Positions 22,511 to 33,225 are shown, counted from the stretch's first letter. The stretch: 64,000 nt of DNA from Pegoplata infirma (GCA_963921195.1 OY992540.1:13895136-13959135), one strand, 5' to 3'. Notes: a model not told the origin generated them from the letters alone. Program-made: numbers and translations.

Positions 22511-24127
22511 CACACAGGGCCAGCATGATCCAATTCCGGCCAAAAGTCTTTGTCGTCGTTGGATCCGTCTAAAAACGTGCTTCTAGAGGAATTCGAGGTC
22601 GCTGATTTCAAAATTTAGCTAAAAACCAAAAAAATCAAAATGGCGGATCCAATATGGCGGACAACTTTTTTTAAAAATTGTCCGATTGAACTCAAATTTT
22701 GTGTTATGCGGGTCTTGGAGTTACTGAATAAGAATTGTTACTCCGAATTTTGAAAAACAAAATGGCGGACTAAATATGATTCTTAAAGTTTAAAGAATGA
22801 TCCAACTCAGGCCAAAAGTTTTTTTCGTTGTTGGATCCGGCTGAAAATGTGCTTCTAGAGTATTTCGGGGTCGCTGATTTCAAAATTTAACTAAAAACGA
22901 AAAAAATCAAAATGGCGCATCCAATATGGCGGACAAATTTTTTTAATAATTGTCCGATTTAACTCAAATTTTTAAAAAAATTTTAAGGGGGTCTTGGAGT
23001 TACTGAATCTGAATTACTGGCGTGAATTTTGAAAAACAAAATGGCGGACTAAATATGCATAGTAAAGTTTGTTACAAGTAATTAAAAAACAGTTATATTC
23101 CTTTTCTTTGTTGAAGCTGTTTTTTGCTGAAAGTGTGGCCTAGTTAATTTCCGGGTCTGTTATCTCAAAATCGAATTGATAAAATTCAATATGGCGGAAA
23201 CAATATGGCGACTAGATTTGTTAACTTTGTCTGATCTAACTAAAAATTAGTTTTAAGAGTATTAAGAGTGTCTGAAGTTAAATCTACACACATAATTTTT
23301 ATATATATATTTTTTTATTTTTGATATAAATATGGAAATGGTGTAAATGACTTACTTAGTTTCAGAAAAGCTTTTGGAAATGGTGACGACAAATTATTCA
23401 CTTTTTTCTTTATTTTGGAATGTCAATAAAAAATCGTGGAATTTAATTGGAAATGGTGTAACTGATATTTTCCATAATTCTAAAAAAAACTAGAAATGTA
23501 GATATTTCTTTTTTCCTACACTTAAGGCACTTTTTGACGATAAAAACACTATTCAAGCCGTAAAAAATTATTTTGAGTTAAATTATTTTGTTTAAAAATA
23601 AATCACGTACCACTGCATATATAGCTGTAATTTCGCCATTTATCATTTAGAGCAAGTTTGGGCAACTTTTTTCGAAAGATATGGATCCATTCTATATCAA
23701 AAAAAATATAGACCGATTGTATCGGACTGAGGGTCGCTGAGGATTTTTTCGGCGCGAGGTAAATAACTAAAAAATTATAACTTTTTTCACAAAAAACGCG
23801 AATTGCTGCCAGGCAAATGAGTTATATTTGTCCATGTTATTTTCGTTACAAAGGCTTATATATAAGGTTGAACCACTCAAACAAAAAGTTAAACATTAGC
23901 AATACTTAGAAGTTTGAAAAAAAAATTAAAAAAGTATCTCAACTTTTAAAAAATTGTTACCAACTTTTTTAACTTTGAGGACCTGTCAAAGGAAAGGGTG
24001 TAATTGGATCATAATGATAAGTTCAGAAAACCTGCTTCTATATATGCCCAACAAACACGTAAACATTTTTTTGAGAATTTACAAATAAGGACTTTTGGCC
24101 GGAAATCGATCTGTCTGGCCCTCTGTG
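22511..24127. mobile_element. Transib-like element N with 5-bp TSD
   Basis: The ends CACACAGGGCCAG and CTGGCCCTCTGTG are imperfect inverses, with inner words TTCCGGCCAAAAGTC also inverse. Both sides are flanked by CATTG (22506-22510 and 24128-24132). The uninterrupted site GCACCATTGGACCGG is present elsewhere in M1 and M2 with a single CATTG, so the 5-bp TSD is well supported. CAC ends plus 5-bp TSDs fit Transib. The 1617-bp body has no transposase; it holds a 270-bp tandem repeat rich in ATGGCGG. Confidence 0.75.
22524..23062. repeat. Two tandem ~275-bp units rich in ATGGCGG
   Basis: Unit 1 (about 22524-22790) and unit 2 (about 22798-23062) share GGCCAAAAGT, GTTGGATCCG, GTGCTTCTAGAG, GGTCGCTGATTTCAAAATTT, CCAATATGGCGGACAA, GTCTTGGAGTTACTGAAT and CAAAATGGCGGACTAAATAT. 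A weaker third piece (about 23110-23260) keeps AATATGGCGG. There is no stop-free frame across the units. Confidence 0.75.
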
Positions 24128-24746
24128 CATTGGACCGGTAGAAGCTGATTAAATAAAACAAATTTACAAAAAATAAAAAAAAAATTGTATGGGGGCCGCC
24201 TTAACAATTATAGATAGAGGCTAGGTGTGTTCAGAGAAAATGTTTAGACTAAAAAAATATTGTGGGTCGGTCATACATTTTGTTGCTCTAAGGGCACTAT
24301 TAGGGCAGTTAGAGCGGTTGGAGCAAATTTTAAAAAATTTCGTTTTGTGTGGGAGCCCCCTTAGAAATTGGAGATAGGGTATTTGTTTGTTCGGAAGAAA
24401 TGTTTAAACGTAAAAATTAATTGGGGTCCGTCTTATAAAGGACCCCTCTATGACGCACCATTGGAGCAGTAGAAATGATTTTAAGATTGGAAAATTACAA
24501 TAAAATTTTTTAAAAAAAATTTAAAAAATAGTAATAATCCTTATCCCACGATCCTCCTGGGCAAAAAAATATGTAGAATCGATAGAAGTTTTACACAAAA
24601 AAATTTCAAAAAAATCGAAGAGTACAAACATTTTCAAAAATGAAATTTTAATTTTAAAACTTAAAAATCGCATACTAGAGCGCTTTAAAGAATTTTTTGG
24701 GATTTTTTTTTTTCAAAAGTACGTAAAAAAACAAAAATTAAAAAAA

Positions 24747-25474
24747 ACAAGTGAGAGTGTTAAATTCGGCTGTGCCGAATCTATTATACCCTCCAACATG
24801 TAAAAAAATAAAAAAAAAATTTTTGACAGGGGCGTTGTTTTAAGGGGGGGGGGCAAGGTTGGGGGAGGGGTCGGTTAGCTGGGGTGACTCCTTGGCCCTC
24901 ACGGTATATGTTTACAAGTTCATTTTTGTCTGCTTTGTGCACTTAAGTACTATAGTTTTATAATTATTTAAATTATTTTTTTATCCACGCCCTTAAAAGA
25001 GGGGCGGGGCAAAAAAAAGCGATATTTTTTGTCTCCTGGGTCAAAGCGCAGGACCTTAAACTTCTACGAACATAAAAATGTCTCATTTGGTTCACAAAAA
25101 TACAAAAAAACGCAAAAAAAAATAGCATTTTTAAGAGGTTGGTTTAGTTCTTCAAGGGGGAACTTTTTTCCCCCTAGTCCGATTTGGCCCATTTCCGAAC
25201 TTAACCTGCCTAGGATCATAAGACATATTTATGCCAAACTTGAGGGATCTAGCTCTTTTATTTTGGACTGCATCGTGTTAACTACAGACGGACGGACGGA
25301 CGGACGGACAGACAGACGGACGGACGGACGGACGGACATCGCTAGAATGTCTTAGAATCGATCACTGATCAATAATATATATACTTTATGGGGTCCCCGA
25401 CCGATATTTCGATGCGTTACATACGGAATGACAAAGTGAGTATACCCCCATACTGTGTTGGAGGGTATAAAAAA
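24747..25474 (+). mobile_element. Mini-me/DINE-1-like element, family B copy 1 (most complete)
   Basis: The 5' end ACAAGTGAGAGTG carries the hairpin ATTCGGC-TGT-GCCGAAT, then TATACCCTCCAACA. The 3' end has the complement TGTTGGAGGGTATAAAA. Internal landmarks, in order, are a run of 10 G, CCACGCCC, TTCAAGGGGGAACTTTTT, a GGAC/AGAC tract (about 25285-25336), GAATCGATCACTGATC and the core AATATATATACTTTATGGGG. It is inserted in the right arm of M1; the other arm and M2 lack it. The 108-codon frame at 25029-25355 is a reading of this repeat, seen also in other B copies. Confidence 0.88.
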
Positions 25475-25696
25475 TTTGAAATTTGGACCGTTATTGAAGA
25501 AGTTATGAGTAAAAGAAGTTTGAGTAAAGGAACAAACTACCAATTTTTAAAAATTCGATATCTTTTGAACGAGTCATCAAAAAAATCTGAAAATTTGCCA
25601 CGAAGGAGTTTTCGAAGGGTACTAAAAACTGTTAACAAATTGGGAAAATCTAAAAAAAAATTTTTCAAAGTGTCCGATTTGACATGGAATGCCCCA

Positions 25697-26195
25697 TATA
25701 TTCATGATCACCGATCGATTTTAAGACATTCTAGCGATGTCCGTCTGTCCGTCTGTCTGTGGAAATGGTGATCACGGTCAAAATATTACACGGAGATGAT
25801 TGAAACTTAACAGATTTGTTGGAAGTTCTCCCGAGAAGTTTGGTATTGCATTCGAGCGATTTCGGTTGAGCGGTTCAAAAGTTATGAACGAAAATGTAAG
25901 GACACCTCAAAAATTATAGTACATTCAACATAACCTAAAAATACGAAATGATTTAATTCGGATGCTGGTTGACAAATGTGAACATAATTGAACACCAAAT
26001 GGTATTTAAACTAGTACAAACATATTTTTTGACAAAAAAAGAAAAAAGTCGCGGATTTTTTTTTTTCAAAAATTTTTTTTTTTTTTAAAGTAATTTCCTT
26101 TTAAATAAACTTTTTTGCAATAATCTTTTTGAAATTGTTGAGGGTATCACTACATTCGGCAAGGCCGAATTTAACTTTTTTACTTGTTTTTATTA
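25697..26195 (-). mobile_element. Mini-me-like element, family D copy 1, 3' end replaced by M1
   Basis: On the minus strand the 5' end is ACAAGTAAAAAAGTTAAATT with the hairpin ATTCGGCCTTGCCGAAT and GATACCCTC. A short tetranucleotide tract (about 25739-25757) follows, then the core GGTGATCATGAATATA, where M1 begins. Landmarks GTTATGAACGAAAATG and AAGGACACCTC recur at 45346-45500. The 3' hairpin is missing. Confidence 0.7.
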
Positions 26196-26420
26196 TTTTT
26201 TTTTATTATTAAAAATCCAAAAATTTGATCGCCGGGTGCAACGGGTTAATTTAATCCAATTGTCCTCAAATTTGTACCACATACAAGGCCTAGTAGAATA
26301 ATAATTTTCATGGACATTCAAAATCGGAAGAAAACATTTTTTGACATACAAAAATGCCATTTATTGTATGTCAAATAATACAACTTATGTTATGCCATGT
26401 AATATACCCAGTCTACTAGA
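26196..26420. repeat. Family P fragment
   Basis: AAAAATCCAAAAATTTGATCG, GGGTTAATTTAATCC, CTCAAATTTGTACCACAT and the end-proximal GACATACAAAAATGCCA match the right end of family P. It adjoins the mini-me D copy. Confidence 0.6.
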
Positions 26421-27480
26421 CAAACAATTGTGCATAAAAACTTTAAATTTGATATTTGTTGTTCTTGTTTTTCGACAGATGGCGCTGGGTTCGAGCTACT
26501 AATAAAATTCTAGTTGACAAGGCGATTTGACATTTATGTGTCAATGCGGCCTCTAGGTGGCGCTGGAATGGGTTATTTCAAACATGTATATTTATTGGCG
26601 ATTTAATTCAAACTAAATTTTTTTTATATTTTTAAATAAATCTTAAAAAATTTAAATTATTAATTAACCATTAAAACACATAAATCAATATTTTTTGTTG
26701 CAAACTTAAAAAAAATATATATAAATTAAATCTTAATTTCAATAAACCTGTTCATAAAAAATAAAAAAAAAATTAAATGAGTATGATAAAAAATCTATTA
26801 AATAATTTGACATTTATGAAAACCTTTTCAAATTGAAAAAAAATTATAAAATAAAAAAAAAAAAAATATTAACAACCTTGAGCATAAGACCTAGAAAATT
26901 TGTTAATATATAAAAATATTTTTATAAACTTCTTAACAAAATAATTAAACACTTGTCGTTTTTAAAGATATAAAAAAACCAGACAAGACAACAAGTAGAT
27001 AGAAGATATGTGAACATAAGCATGTTAGCTTATACAATGTCAACTATTTCAAAAAAAAAATAAAAATATCTACCAAACATAAATTCCACTTTACTGCCGT
27101 TTGGCCAAAGTTTAAATGTCAATAAACAAATTATTTTAAATTTTAAATTACCCAAAATAAGACTTAAAAACTTTGATAAATGTAATTATGTAATTTCCTT
27201 TTTTAAGTTTGTTTGGGTTTTGTTTTTTTAATATTAATAAGATTAACATTAGCAACAATTATACACAAGTTAATTTTTTACCGGCTTAATTTTTACAAAC
27301 TATTTTTTCATGGTTTATGTTTCAAACATTTGTAACTACTGAGCATTACATTACACTTAGAGAAAAAATATTGGTTGAAAGTTGAAATAACGCTTTAGTG
27401 AATTAATTTTATAAAGTTTAAAACAGCATATCTCGAGATCTTATATTCAAAACTCTATTTCTTACACTTTTACATAAATT
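26421..27480. other. AT-rich, apparently single-copy stretch with CTCF-like motifs
   Basis: Apart from the two CTCF-like motifs at 26476 and 26548, this stretch is AT-rich with A/T runs and no repeat family I can match elsewhere in the window. No convincing open frame is present. Confidence 0.4.
26476..26566 (+). promoter_or_regulatory. Pair of CTCF-like motifs
   Basis: CAGATGGCGCTGG (26476-26488) and GGCCTCTAGGTGGCGCTGG (26548-26566) lie about 72 bp apart on the same strand. The second matches the longer known CTCF core (C-CTAGGTGGCGC) closely. Paired same-strand sites are compatible with an insulator-type element, but this is sequence resemblance only. Confidence 0.4.
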
Positions 27481-28620
27481 AGTTTTTATTGACAAAATGG
27501 CGCCCAGCGATCAAAGTTTTGGATTTTTGAAAATAAAAAAAAAATTTAAAAATGTCTTGCATCCCATTATATTTATTAATGTTGGTGCGCTGAATAGAAA
27601 TATCAAAAAAAAAATAAAATCCGTTGAAAGGTTTTTGAGATATCGCTATTTGAAATTTGCAAAAAATCTACGTTGAAGAAATTTTTTTAAAAAAATCTCA
27701 AAAATTTTTTTCCTTGACCCTTTCTGGCAATACATTATTTTTTATTAATTTTGACACGCTGAATATGATTACAAAAAGTTTCTTAAATCGGTGGAGCGTT
27801 TTTCGAGATATCGCCATTTGTTAAAAAATTTCCAAAACAAAAAGCAAGTAGAAAAGTTAAATTCGACTTGGCCGAATTCATTAATACCCTCCACAATGCC
27901 CTTTTAAGTGATAAAAAATTTTCTAACGTATAAAAATTAAGAAATTTGATTAGAAATATTTTATTTTGGGTAAAATTTTTTTTAAGTAATTTTCGTAAAA
28001 AAATATGTTGTAAAATATTTTTTTGACTTACCAATGTTTTTAAAACATTCCGACTTTCAAGAAAAAAATCTTATAGGGTTTTTCCACTGACTATTTCATA
28101 GATCTTGAGACAAACTTTCATTTAAACTTAATTTGAACCAAATGAAAATATTTGGCTTAAAAGTTGAGAGTTTTTGATAAAAATTTTCTAAAAGACCAAA
28201 TTTTTACCGAAGGGCGGCACGGGTTTAAATGATCGAATTTGACTCAAATTAGTTTAAACGAGAGTTTGTCTCAAGCTCTAGGAATCAAAATTAAATTTTA
28301 TGAACGCATAAAAACCGCAATTTTTTGCAAATTTCAAACCGCAATATCTCGAAAACCGTTCTACCGATTTTTATTTTTTTTTCAGCGCATCAAAATATAA
28401 ATTTGAGTGTAGCAAGATAATTTTTTTTATTTTTTATTTTCAAAAACTCCAAACTTTGATTAACGGGTACCACGGGTTAACAAAATCCGATTAGCCTCAA
28501 ATTTGTAATACATAACTTTTAGTACTATTAGAATCCAAATTTATCCGGAAAATTTGGAAATCAAAAGTTAAAGAAAAAATGTCACTCTAATGTAATACAA
28601 TAATTTATTAAAAAAATTTT
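27480..28620. repeat. Family P repeat, copy 3, with a mini-me C 5' end inside
   Basis: P landmarks CCAGCGATCAAAGTTTTGG, TCGCTATTTGAAATTTGC, TTTCGAGATATCGCCATTTG and, inverse, CGCAATATCTCGAAAACCGT and GGTACCACGGGTTAA are arranged as two opposed halves. The right edge GTCACTCTAATG corresponds to the outer P end. Mini-me C sequence occupies 27841-28065. No gene. Confidence 0.55.
27841..28065 (+). mobile_element. Mini-me family C, 5' fragment
   Basis: GCAAGTAGAAAAGTTAAATT, the hairpin ATTCGACTTGGCCGAAT, and AATACCCTCCACAATGCCC, followed by TTACCAATGTTTTTAAAACA, match the first 220 bp of the copy at 50327. The 3' part is missing. The 83-codon minus frame at 27783-28034 is a reading of this fragment. 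Confidence 0.7.
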
Positions 28621-28882
28621 TTAAAAAAATTCAAAGTTTGGCCCGATTGGTCCAAACTTGATCTCATAAGGATCGTCAAAGTTTTTTATGCAAAATTTTA
28701 GTCCGTTTTGCTTTACCTTTGCTCTACCTATGTTTTTGAGATTCGTGAAATTAGGGGTCCAATAGGGTCATGAGAATCTTTAAAACTACATAACCTAAAA
28801 ACTTTTACTCAGAGAGCTTTTGGGTATTTAGCGGTCGTGTTCTACCACCGAAATTATGTCCCAAAATGTTGTTAGGTCTTTT
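28620..28882. other. Unassigned stretch
   Basis: The sequence is not matched elsewhere in the window. It lies between family P and the minus-strand mini-me C copy. No open frame of note. Confidence 0.35.
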
Positions 28883-29207
28883 TTTTATCCTCCACTCTAG
28901 TGATAGAGGGTATATATAAGTTTGTCATTCGTTTGTAACAGCTCAAAATATTGGTCTAGGACCCCATAAAGTACTATATTCATAATCCTCGATCGGTCTG
29001 TCTGTCTGTCTGTTGAAAACACGCTAACTTTTAAAAGACCTTACGAAGGCTCCTGAAGTTTGGCATATATGTGGGGCATTTACCTGGTCAGGTTGTTATT
29101 GCAATCCAGCGAAATCGGTCCAGTGCACAGTGGGTTGAAACATATGAAAATTGAGGATTAATTCAAAAAGCCCTTTACAATTAATATTTATAAAATTTGG
29201 CTCCTAG

Positions 29208-31180
29208 CGCTCTAACTATCCAATGGTGCCCCAAGAGATATCAAATGTGTGACCGACCCCAAATATTTTTTTTTTTAACCCAACATTTTCTTAGATTATA
29301 CCTACCCTCTATCTTTAACCCTTAAGGTAGTCGCCATATAATTGTTTTTTATTTTTTTAATTTTTTTTTTTATAAAATCAGCTCCTACCGCCGGTGCGTC
29401 TTAGGGTATTATCAATAAGACCGACCTCCATTAATTTTTACCCCCCGAAATTTTTTTGGAACACCCTTACACTGAAAAAAATAACCTTCCTGATATTAAT
29501 GAAACGGATTCATTATTTTGTTTTCATTACTTAAATGAAGGAATTCATAAGCTGATTGAAATTTCATGCATGTTATGAAAAAATTTTATGAAACTTGTTT
29601 CATTAGATTTCATAATTTCATTAAAAAATATCATAAGATTTTTAGAACTAAATACAACTCTGCGTTGCGAATAAGAGAAATAAAACAAAACAAAAACATA
29701 CGACGTTTTATTACACCACGCGTGTTTAGTCTAATTGTAATTTTTACATGTGTGTTAACTTTTTTCTAATAAAATAAAATAATTTTATATTTTTTTGCTT
29801 TGTTATTGAAACCTGTGTGTGTGTGTTATGCTGGTTATATCTAATTGAAATTACAAGTGAAAAGTTCCGTATAAGTGTTTCTTTTGACTGTTTCTTATAA
29901 AATATAATTTGCAACAGAAAAATAGTTTTTTAAGTCATTAAAATTTTGTGATGAAATGTAGAGTAATTTGTGTTGTTCCATTCAAATCCGATCGGAATTG
30001 AGTCTGTGACATGCCCCTTAATAAAATTTAAGTGACGGTTACAGTGATGGTTACATGTGACTTACCAAAGTTGTTATTAATGCAAATTTTCACTTATGGG
30101 TGTATGATACGTGCTGTTTTTAGGTAACTTGTTCTTAACTTGATTAGGGGCTTTCTATGGAAATTTTGATAAATTTAAACAAAATGAGTTTATCGTAATT
30201 CCCATATCAAAACCTTAATAAAGTTAGCAACTAGTTACTTGTAAAAAACAATTATCATACGCTCATTACCAACTACTATTCCACATTTAATCAATGGATA
30301 TTTCATACATTTTATGAAAAACTTCATAAAACGTTTCAAACAAGTTCTACGAATATTTTCATTATTTATATGCAAGATTCATTGAAGGGAACTTTAATGA
30401 CACCAGTTTCATTAATCAAATGAAACCTGTCTTCGGTTGAAAACGTGAGTCATTTTTCATTAAGGTTAAGTCAATTTTCATTAATTTCACGAAGCTATTT
30501 TTTTCAGTGTATACCGTATCTTCACTCGATAATGGGGCTCCCATACAAAAAGCCATTTTTATAAATTCTGCTCCTACAGCTCTAACTGCACCAAGGGTGC
30601 CCCTAGAAATGCGAATGTGTAACCGACCCGCAATATTTTTTCAACCCCAACATTTTCTTAGAGTATACCTACCCTCTATCTTTAACCCTTAAGTTGGTCC
30701 TCATACAATTTTTTTTTTTTATGAATTTGTTTTATGAAATTAGCTCCTACCGCTCACATGGTGCGTCTTAGAGTGGTATCCAATGTGACGGACCCCTATT
30801 AATTTTTACCCCCCAACATTTTATCGGAACATACTTATACCGTATCTCCACTCGATAATGGGGCTCCCATACAAAATGCTATTTTTATAAAATCTGCTCA
30901 TATAGCTCTAACTGCCCCAAGGGTGCCCCTAGAGATGTCAAATGTGTGACCGACCCCCAATATTTTTTCAAACCAAACATTTTTTTACAATATATCTACC
31001 CTCTATCTTTAACCCTTAAGGTGCTCCCCATACAATTTTTTTTATTTTTTATGGATTCAGTTCCTACCGCTTCATGCTGGCTCCTAGAGGATAAAATGTA
31101 AGATCAACTATCATTATTTTTTGCCCCAAACTTTTTTTAAAATACGCACGCCGTATCTCCTCTAACTAAGGGAGCTCCCA
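29208..31180. repeat. Tandem array of alternating ~150/~172-bp units
   Basis: Unit starts (GCTCCTA-CGCTC or variants) occur near 29208, 29380, 30568, 30740, 30894 and 31067. After removing the 1042 bp of the nested element, spacing alternates about 172, 146, 172, 154 and 173, giving a ~325-bp dimer. The same dimer forms part of the arms of foldback M1 (21905, 22055, 22224 and 22378) and M2. The frame at 30507-30692 translates the array. Confidence 0.7.
29470..30509. mobile_element. CACTGAAA-ended element with TA TSD
   Basis: The ends CACTGAAAAAAATA and TATTTTTTTCAGTG are perfect inverses, flanked by TA (29468-29469 and 30510-30511). The next unit of the host array has the empty site ACTTATACCGTATC (about 30830) with a single TA. 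The body contains many TTTCATTA/TAATGAAA words in both orientations. TA targets fit the Tc1/mariner group or relatives. The 67-codon frame at 29566-29769 is weakly supported and has no domain I recognise. Confidence 0.85.
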
Positions 31181-31825
31181 TGCCCTTGTTCAAATCTTTT
31201 TTTAGCCGTTTTTTTTATCAAGTGGAGTTTTTTCACAAACACTTTAAAAGGTAAAAAACGCGGTGTATCTGCAAAAGTTTGGTGTGGATAAGCTAAAATA
31301 CTATATTAAAATATCATTTAATAAAATTTGCTGGATCGCGATAAGAAATTTGTTACACTCTGTGTATATATCAAAAATACCCCAATTATGGAGCACTTTT
31401 TTAAAAAATATTTGCAAAACATTTATCTAAAAAAAATTTATGTAATTATGTAGCCAAATACCTGAAGTTGATGGTTCCATTTTAATATATTTACTTTGAG
31501 AACGCTTAATAAGAATTATCAGCACTCGAAATATCTCAATGTTCACTTTTAGGCACGACACGCAAAATTTTGAAAAATTATTTCATTTTTACCGCTCACA
31601 GTCAATAGAGTAATTTACTCAAAACAAAAGTTTTTGGCAAATAGTGATAAAGAATTTAATTATCTTTCTCCCAGTACCAAACACGAATATGTGTGATAAA
31701 ATTTAGCCTTTGAATTAATCCTCCCTTTTGGTACATTTCAACCCTCTGTGTAGTGGTTCAAAAGTAAAGAGCAAAATACTGAATTTCGGCAAGGCGTTTT
31801 CGTGAATTTACGAGACAAAAATCAC

Positions 31826-32090
31826 GCTAACTAATTTTCTTAACGACACAAACCAAAGTTAAAATGTTTTAAATACAGTAGAAGAAATCCGCATTTTTCG
31901 AACATCAATTCTTTTGACCACCAAATTTTTGTAAACAAAGAAAAAGTAAAATTATTACAAACAATAAAATATTTTCTTTGTTTACAAAAATTTGGTTAAC
32001 AAAGAATAGAAGGTCCTAAAGTGCAGATTTCTTCTACTGTATTTAAAAATTTTAACTTTTGTTTGTGTCGTTAAGAAAATTAATTGATAA
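31826..32090. mobile_element. Foldback element Y
   Basis: Arms of about 105 bp, AATTTTCTTAACGACACAAA...TACAGTAGAAGAAATCCGCA...TTTTTGTAAACAAAGAAAA, are repeated in inverse after a spacer of about 30 bp. It ends the mini-me C copy at its left. The TSD is not clear. Confidence 0.65.
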
Positions 32091-32304
32091 CTGTATATAA
32101 ATAACTAAACTATTTTTTATTTTTTTTTTGTTCGAACTTGCATAAAATCGACTTCGAAATATTTTTTAAAAATTTTATAAAAAATGCCTAAAATAATTTG
32201 ATTTTCCAGTTCGACCCTCGTAGCACATTTATTATTAACTCAATCTGGATGATATAAGGCTTAAATTAAAGCTTAGTAAATTAATTGCAAAACACCGTTT
32301 AAAA

Positions 32305-32990
32305 ACAATTAAGAAAACTATAGTCGGTCAAGACCGACCATATAAAACCCAACACCAGTGTTTCCCGGAAAATGGGTACCAAGTTCAAACATGGACCAAT
32401 TGGGTCTATCATTTGTCAAATCTTTAATAAGTGTAGAAAACACTCACATACCAAAATTGAGTGAAATTGGCTTATATTTGTTGCAAATAAACCGCTTTTA
32501 GTAATATCGGGAGAAGTTTTCAAATGGGACATAGTCCAAAAATGGTCCGATTATAATCAAATTTTTGAGTTATTGAAATATGCGTTAAACACACACAAAC
32601 AAAATTTTAATCAAATGTTTTCTATTTTCATGAAATTTTATAGATTTATGTGAATATCGGGAGGGTGGTTTGTATGGGGGTTACAAGAAGAACTGGTACG
32701 ATTCCTTTAAAATTCGGAACGGTGATTTGTGAATACAAAAAACGTTAACGTGCCAAATTTTGAAAAGATATCTATTAAAATACGGTTGTTAGGGTCATTT
32801 GACCCAAATTTAAGGGAACGTTTGTATGGGGGCTAGGTCAACACAGCGGACATCGCTAAATCGACTCAAAAAGTGATTCTGAGTCGATCGGTATACTTGA
32901 AAGTGGGTCTAGGACCAATATTTCGGATAGTTACAAACATCAGCACAAACTCATTATACCCTGTACCACAGAGTGGTGTAGGGTATAAAA
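32305..32990 (+). mobile_element. Mini-me/DINE-1-like element, family A copy 3, tract deleted
   Basis: Both ends are present (hairpin GTCGGTCAAGACCGAC; 3' GAGTGGTGTAGGGTATAAAA). An internal deletion of about 100 bp joins GGGGGCTAGGTC to ACATCGCTAAATCGACTC, removing nearly all of the tetranucleotide tract. The 85-codon frame at 32873-33130 is repeat-derived. Confidence 0.85.
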
Positions 32991-33225
32991 ATATTCATTT
33001 GATAAAAAAAGGTTTGTTTTTTACACATTTCATATACTATAGCTTTGTGTGTATACTTTTGTTTGGCACTGTATACATTTATTTTCTTTTGTCATTAAAT
33101 TTATATCGTATTTCCGTTCCAATTAACTAAAATATTTCTGTAAGTGTATTTTAATACACACAATGTCTTATTGTTAGATTGATATATAATTTTTGGTTTG
33201 CTGTTTTAGTTAATATGGTGTTAAT

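Larger units (their letters stand above)
20215..25696. mobile_element. Foldback element M1 with three nested insertions
   Basis: Removing three later insertions (20621-21835, 22511-24127 and 24747-25474) leaves two inverted arms of about 950 bp around a short loop at about 22345-22396. Shared arm landmarks are CCTTCGTGGTAAATTTTCAG, AGCGCTCTAGTATGCGATTT, GATCCTCCTGGGC, and repeats of ACCGACCCCCATT. The right arm ends with the inverse of TGGGGCATTCCATGTCAAA, flanked by TA inside a mini-me D core; the left arm lacks this end and is truncated. A second copy, M2 (51072-52816), joins a mini-me C core at the same terminus. Element O shares the TGRGGCATTCCA end. No protein is encoded. Confidence 0.75.
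29126..31750. mobile_element. Transib-like element I with CACAGTG end and tandem repeats
   Basis: The left end CACAGTGGGTTGAAA and right end TTTCAACCCTCTGTG are inverse with one mismatch; GAGGATTAATTC is inverse further in. The flanks are CAGTG (29121-29125) and TAGTG (31751-31755), and intact mini-me C reads a single CAGTG, so a 5-bp TSD is likely. CAC ends with 5-bp TSDs fit Transib. The body holds no transposase. It is mainly a tandem array of 150-170-bp units (GCTCCTACCGCTCTAACTG..., ACCGACCCCCAATATT, CTACCCTCTATCTTTAACCC). Element 29470-30509 is nested inside. Confidence 0.7.
28883..31835 (-). mobile_element. Mini-me family C copy on the minus strand, split by Transib-like element I
   Basis: The 3' end (plus-strand CCTCCACTCTAGTGATAGAGG) starts at about 28883. 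A GTCT tract lies at about 28997-29013, then GAAAACACGCTAACTTTTAAA and GGTTGTTATTGCAATCCAGC. After element I the C sequence resumes at 31751 with AGTGGTTCAAAAGTAAAGAGC and runs to the foldback Y at about 31835. Sites such as GGTCCAGTGGTTCAAAAG in other C copies (near 60300) are uninterrupted. No coding sequence. Confidence 0.75.

Noticed and set aside
22511..24127. Element N as the natural loop of foldback M1
   Set aside because: It has its own inverted ends and a CATTG duplication, and the M arms meet elsewhere, at about 22345-22396.
25029..25771. Open frames of 108 and 127 codons as protein genes
   Set aside because: They lie in mini-me B1 and the arm of foldback M1. Near-identical peptides arise from other copies (for example 50992-51348 and 38402-38596), and part of the reading is the translated tetranucleotide tract.
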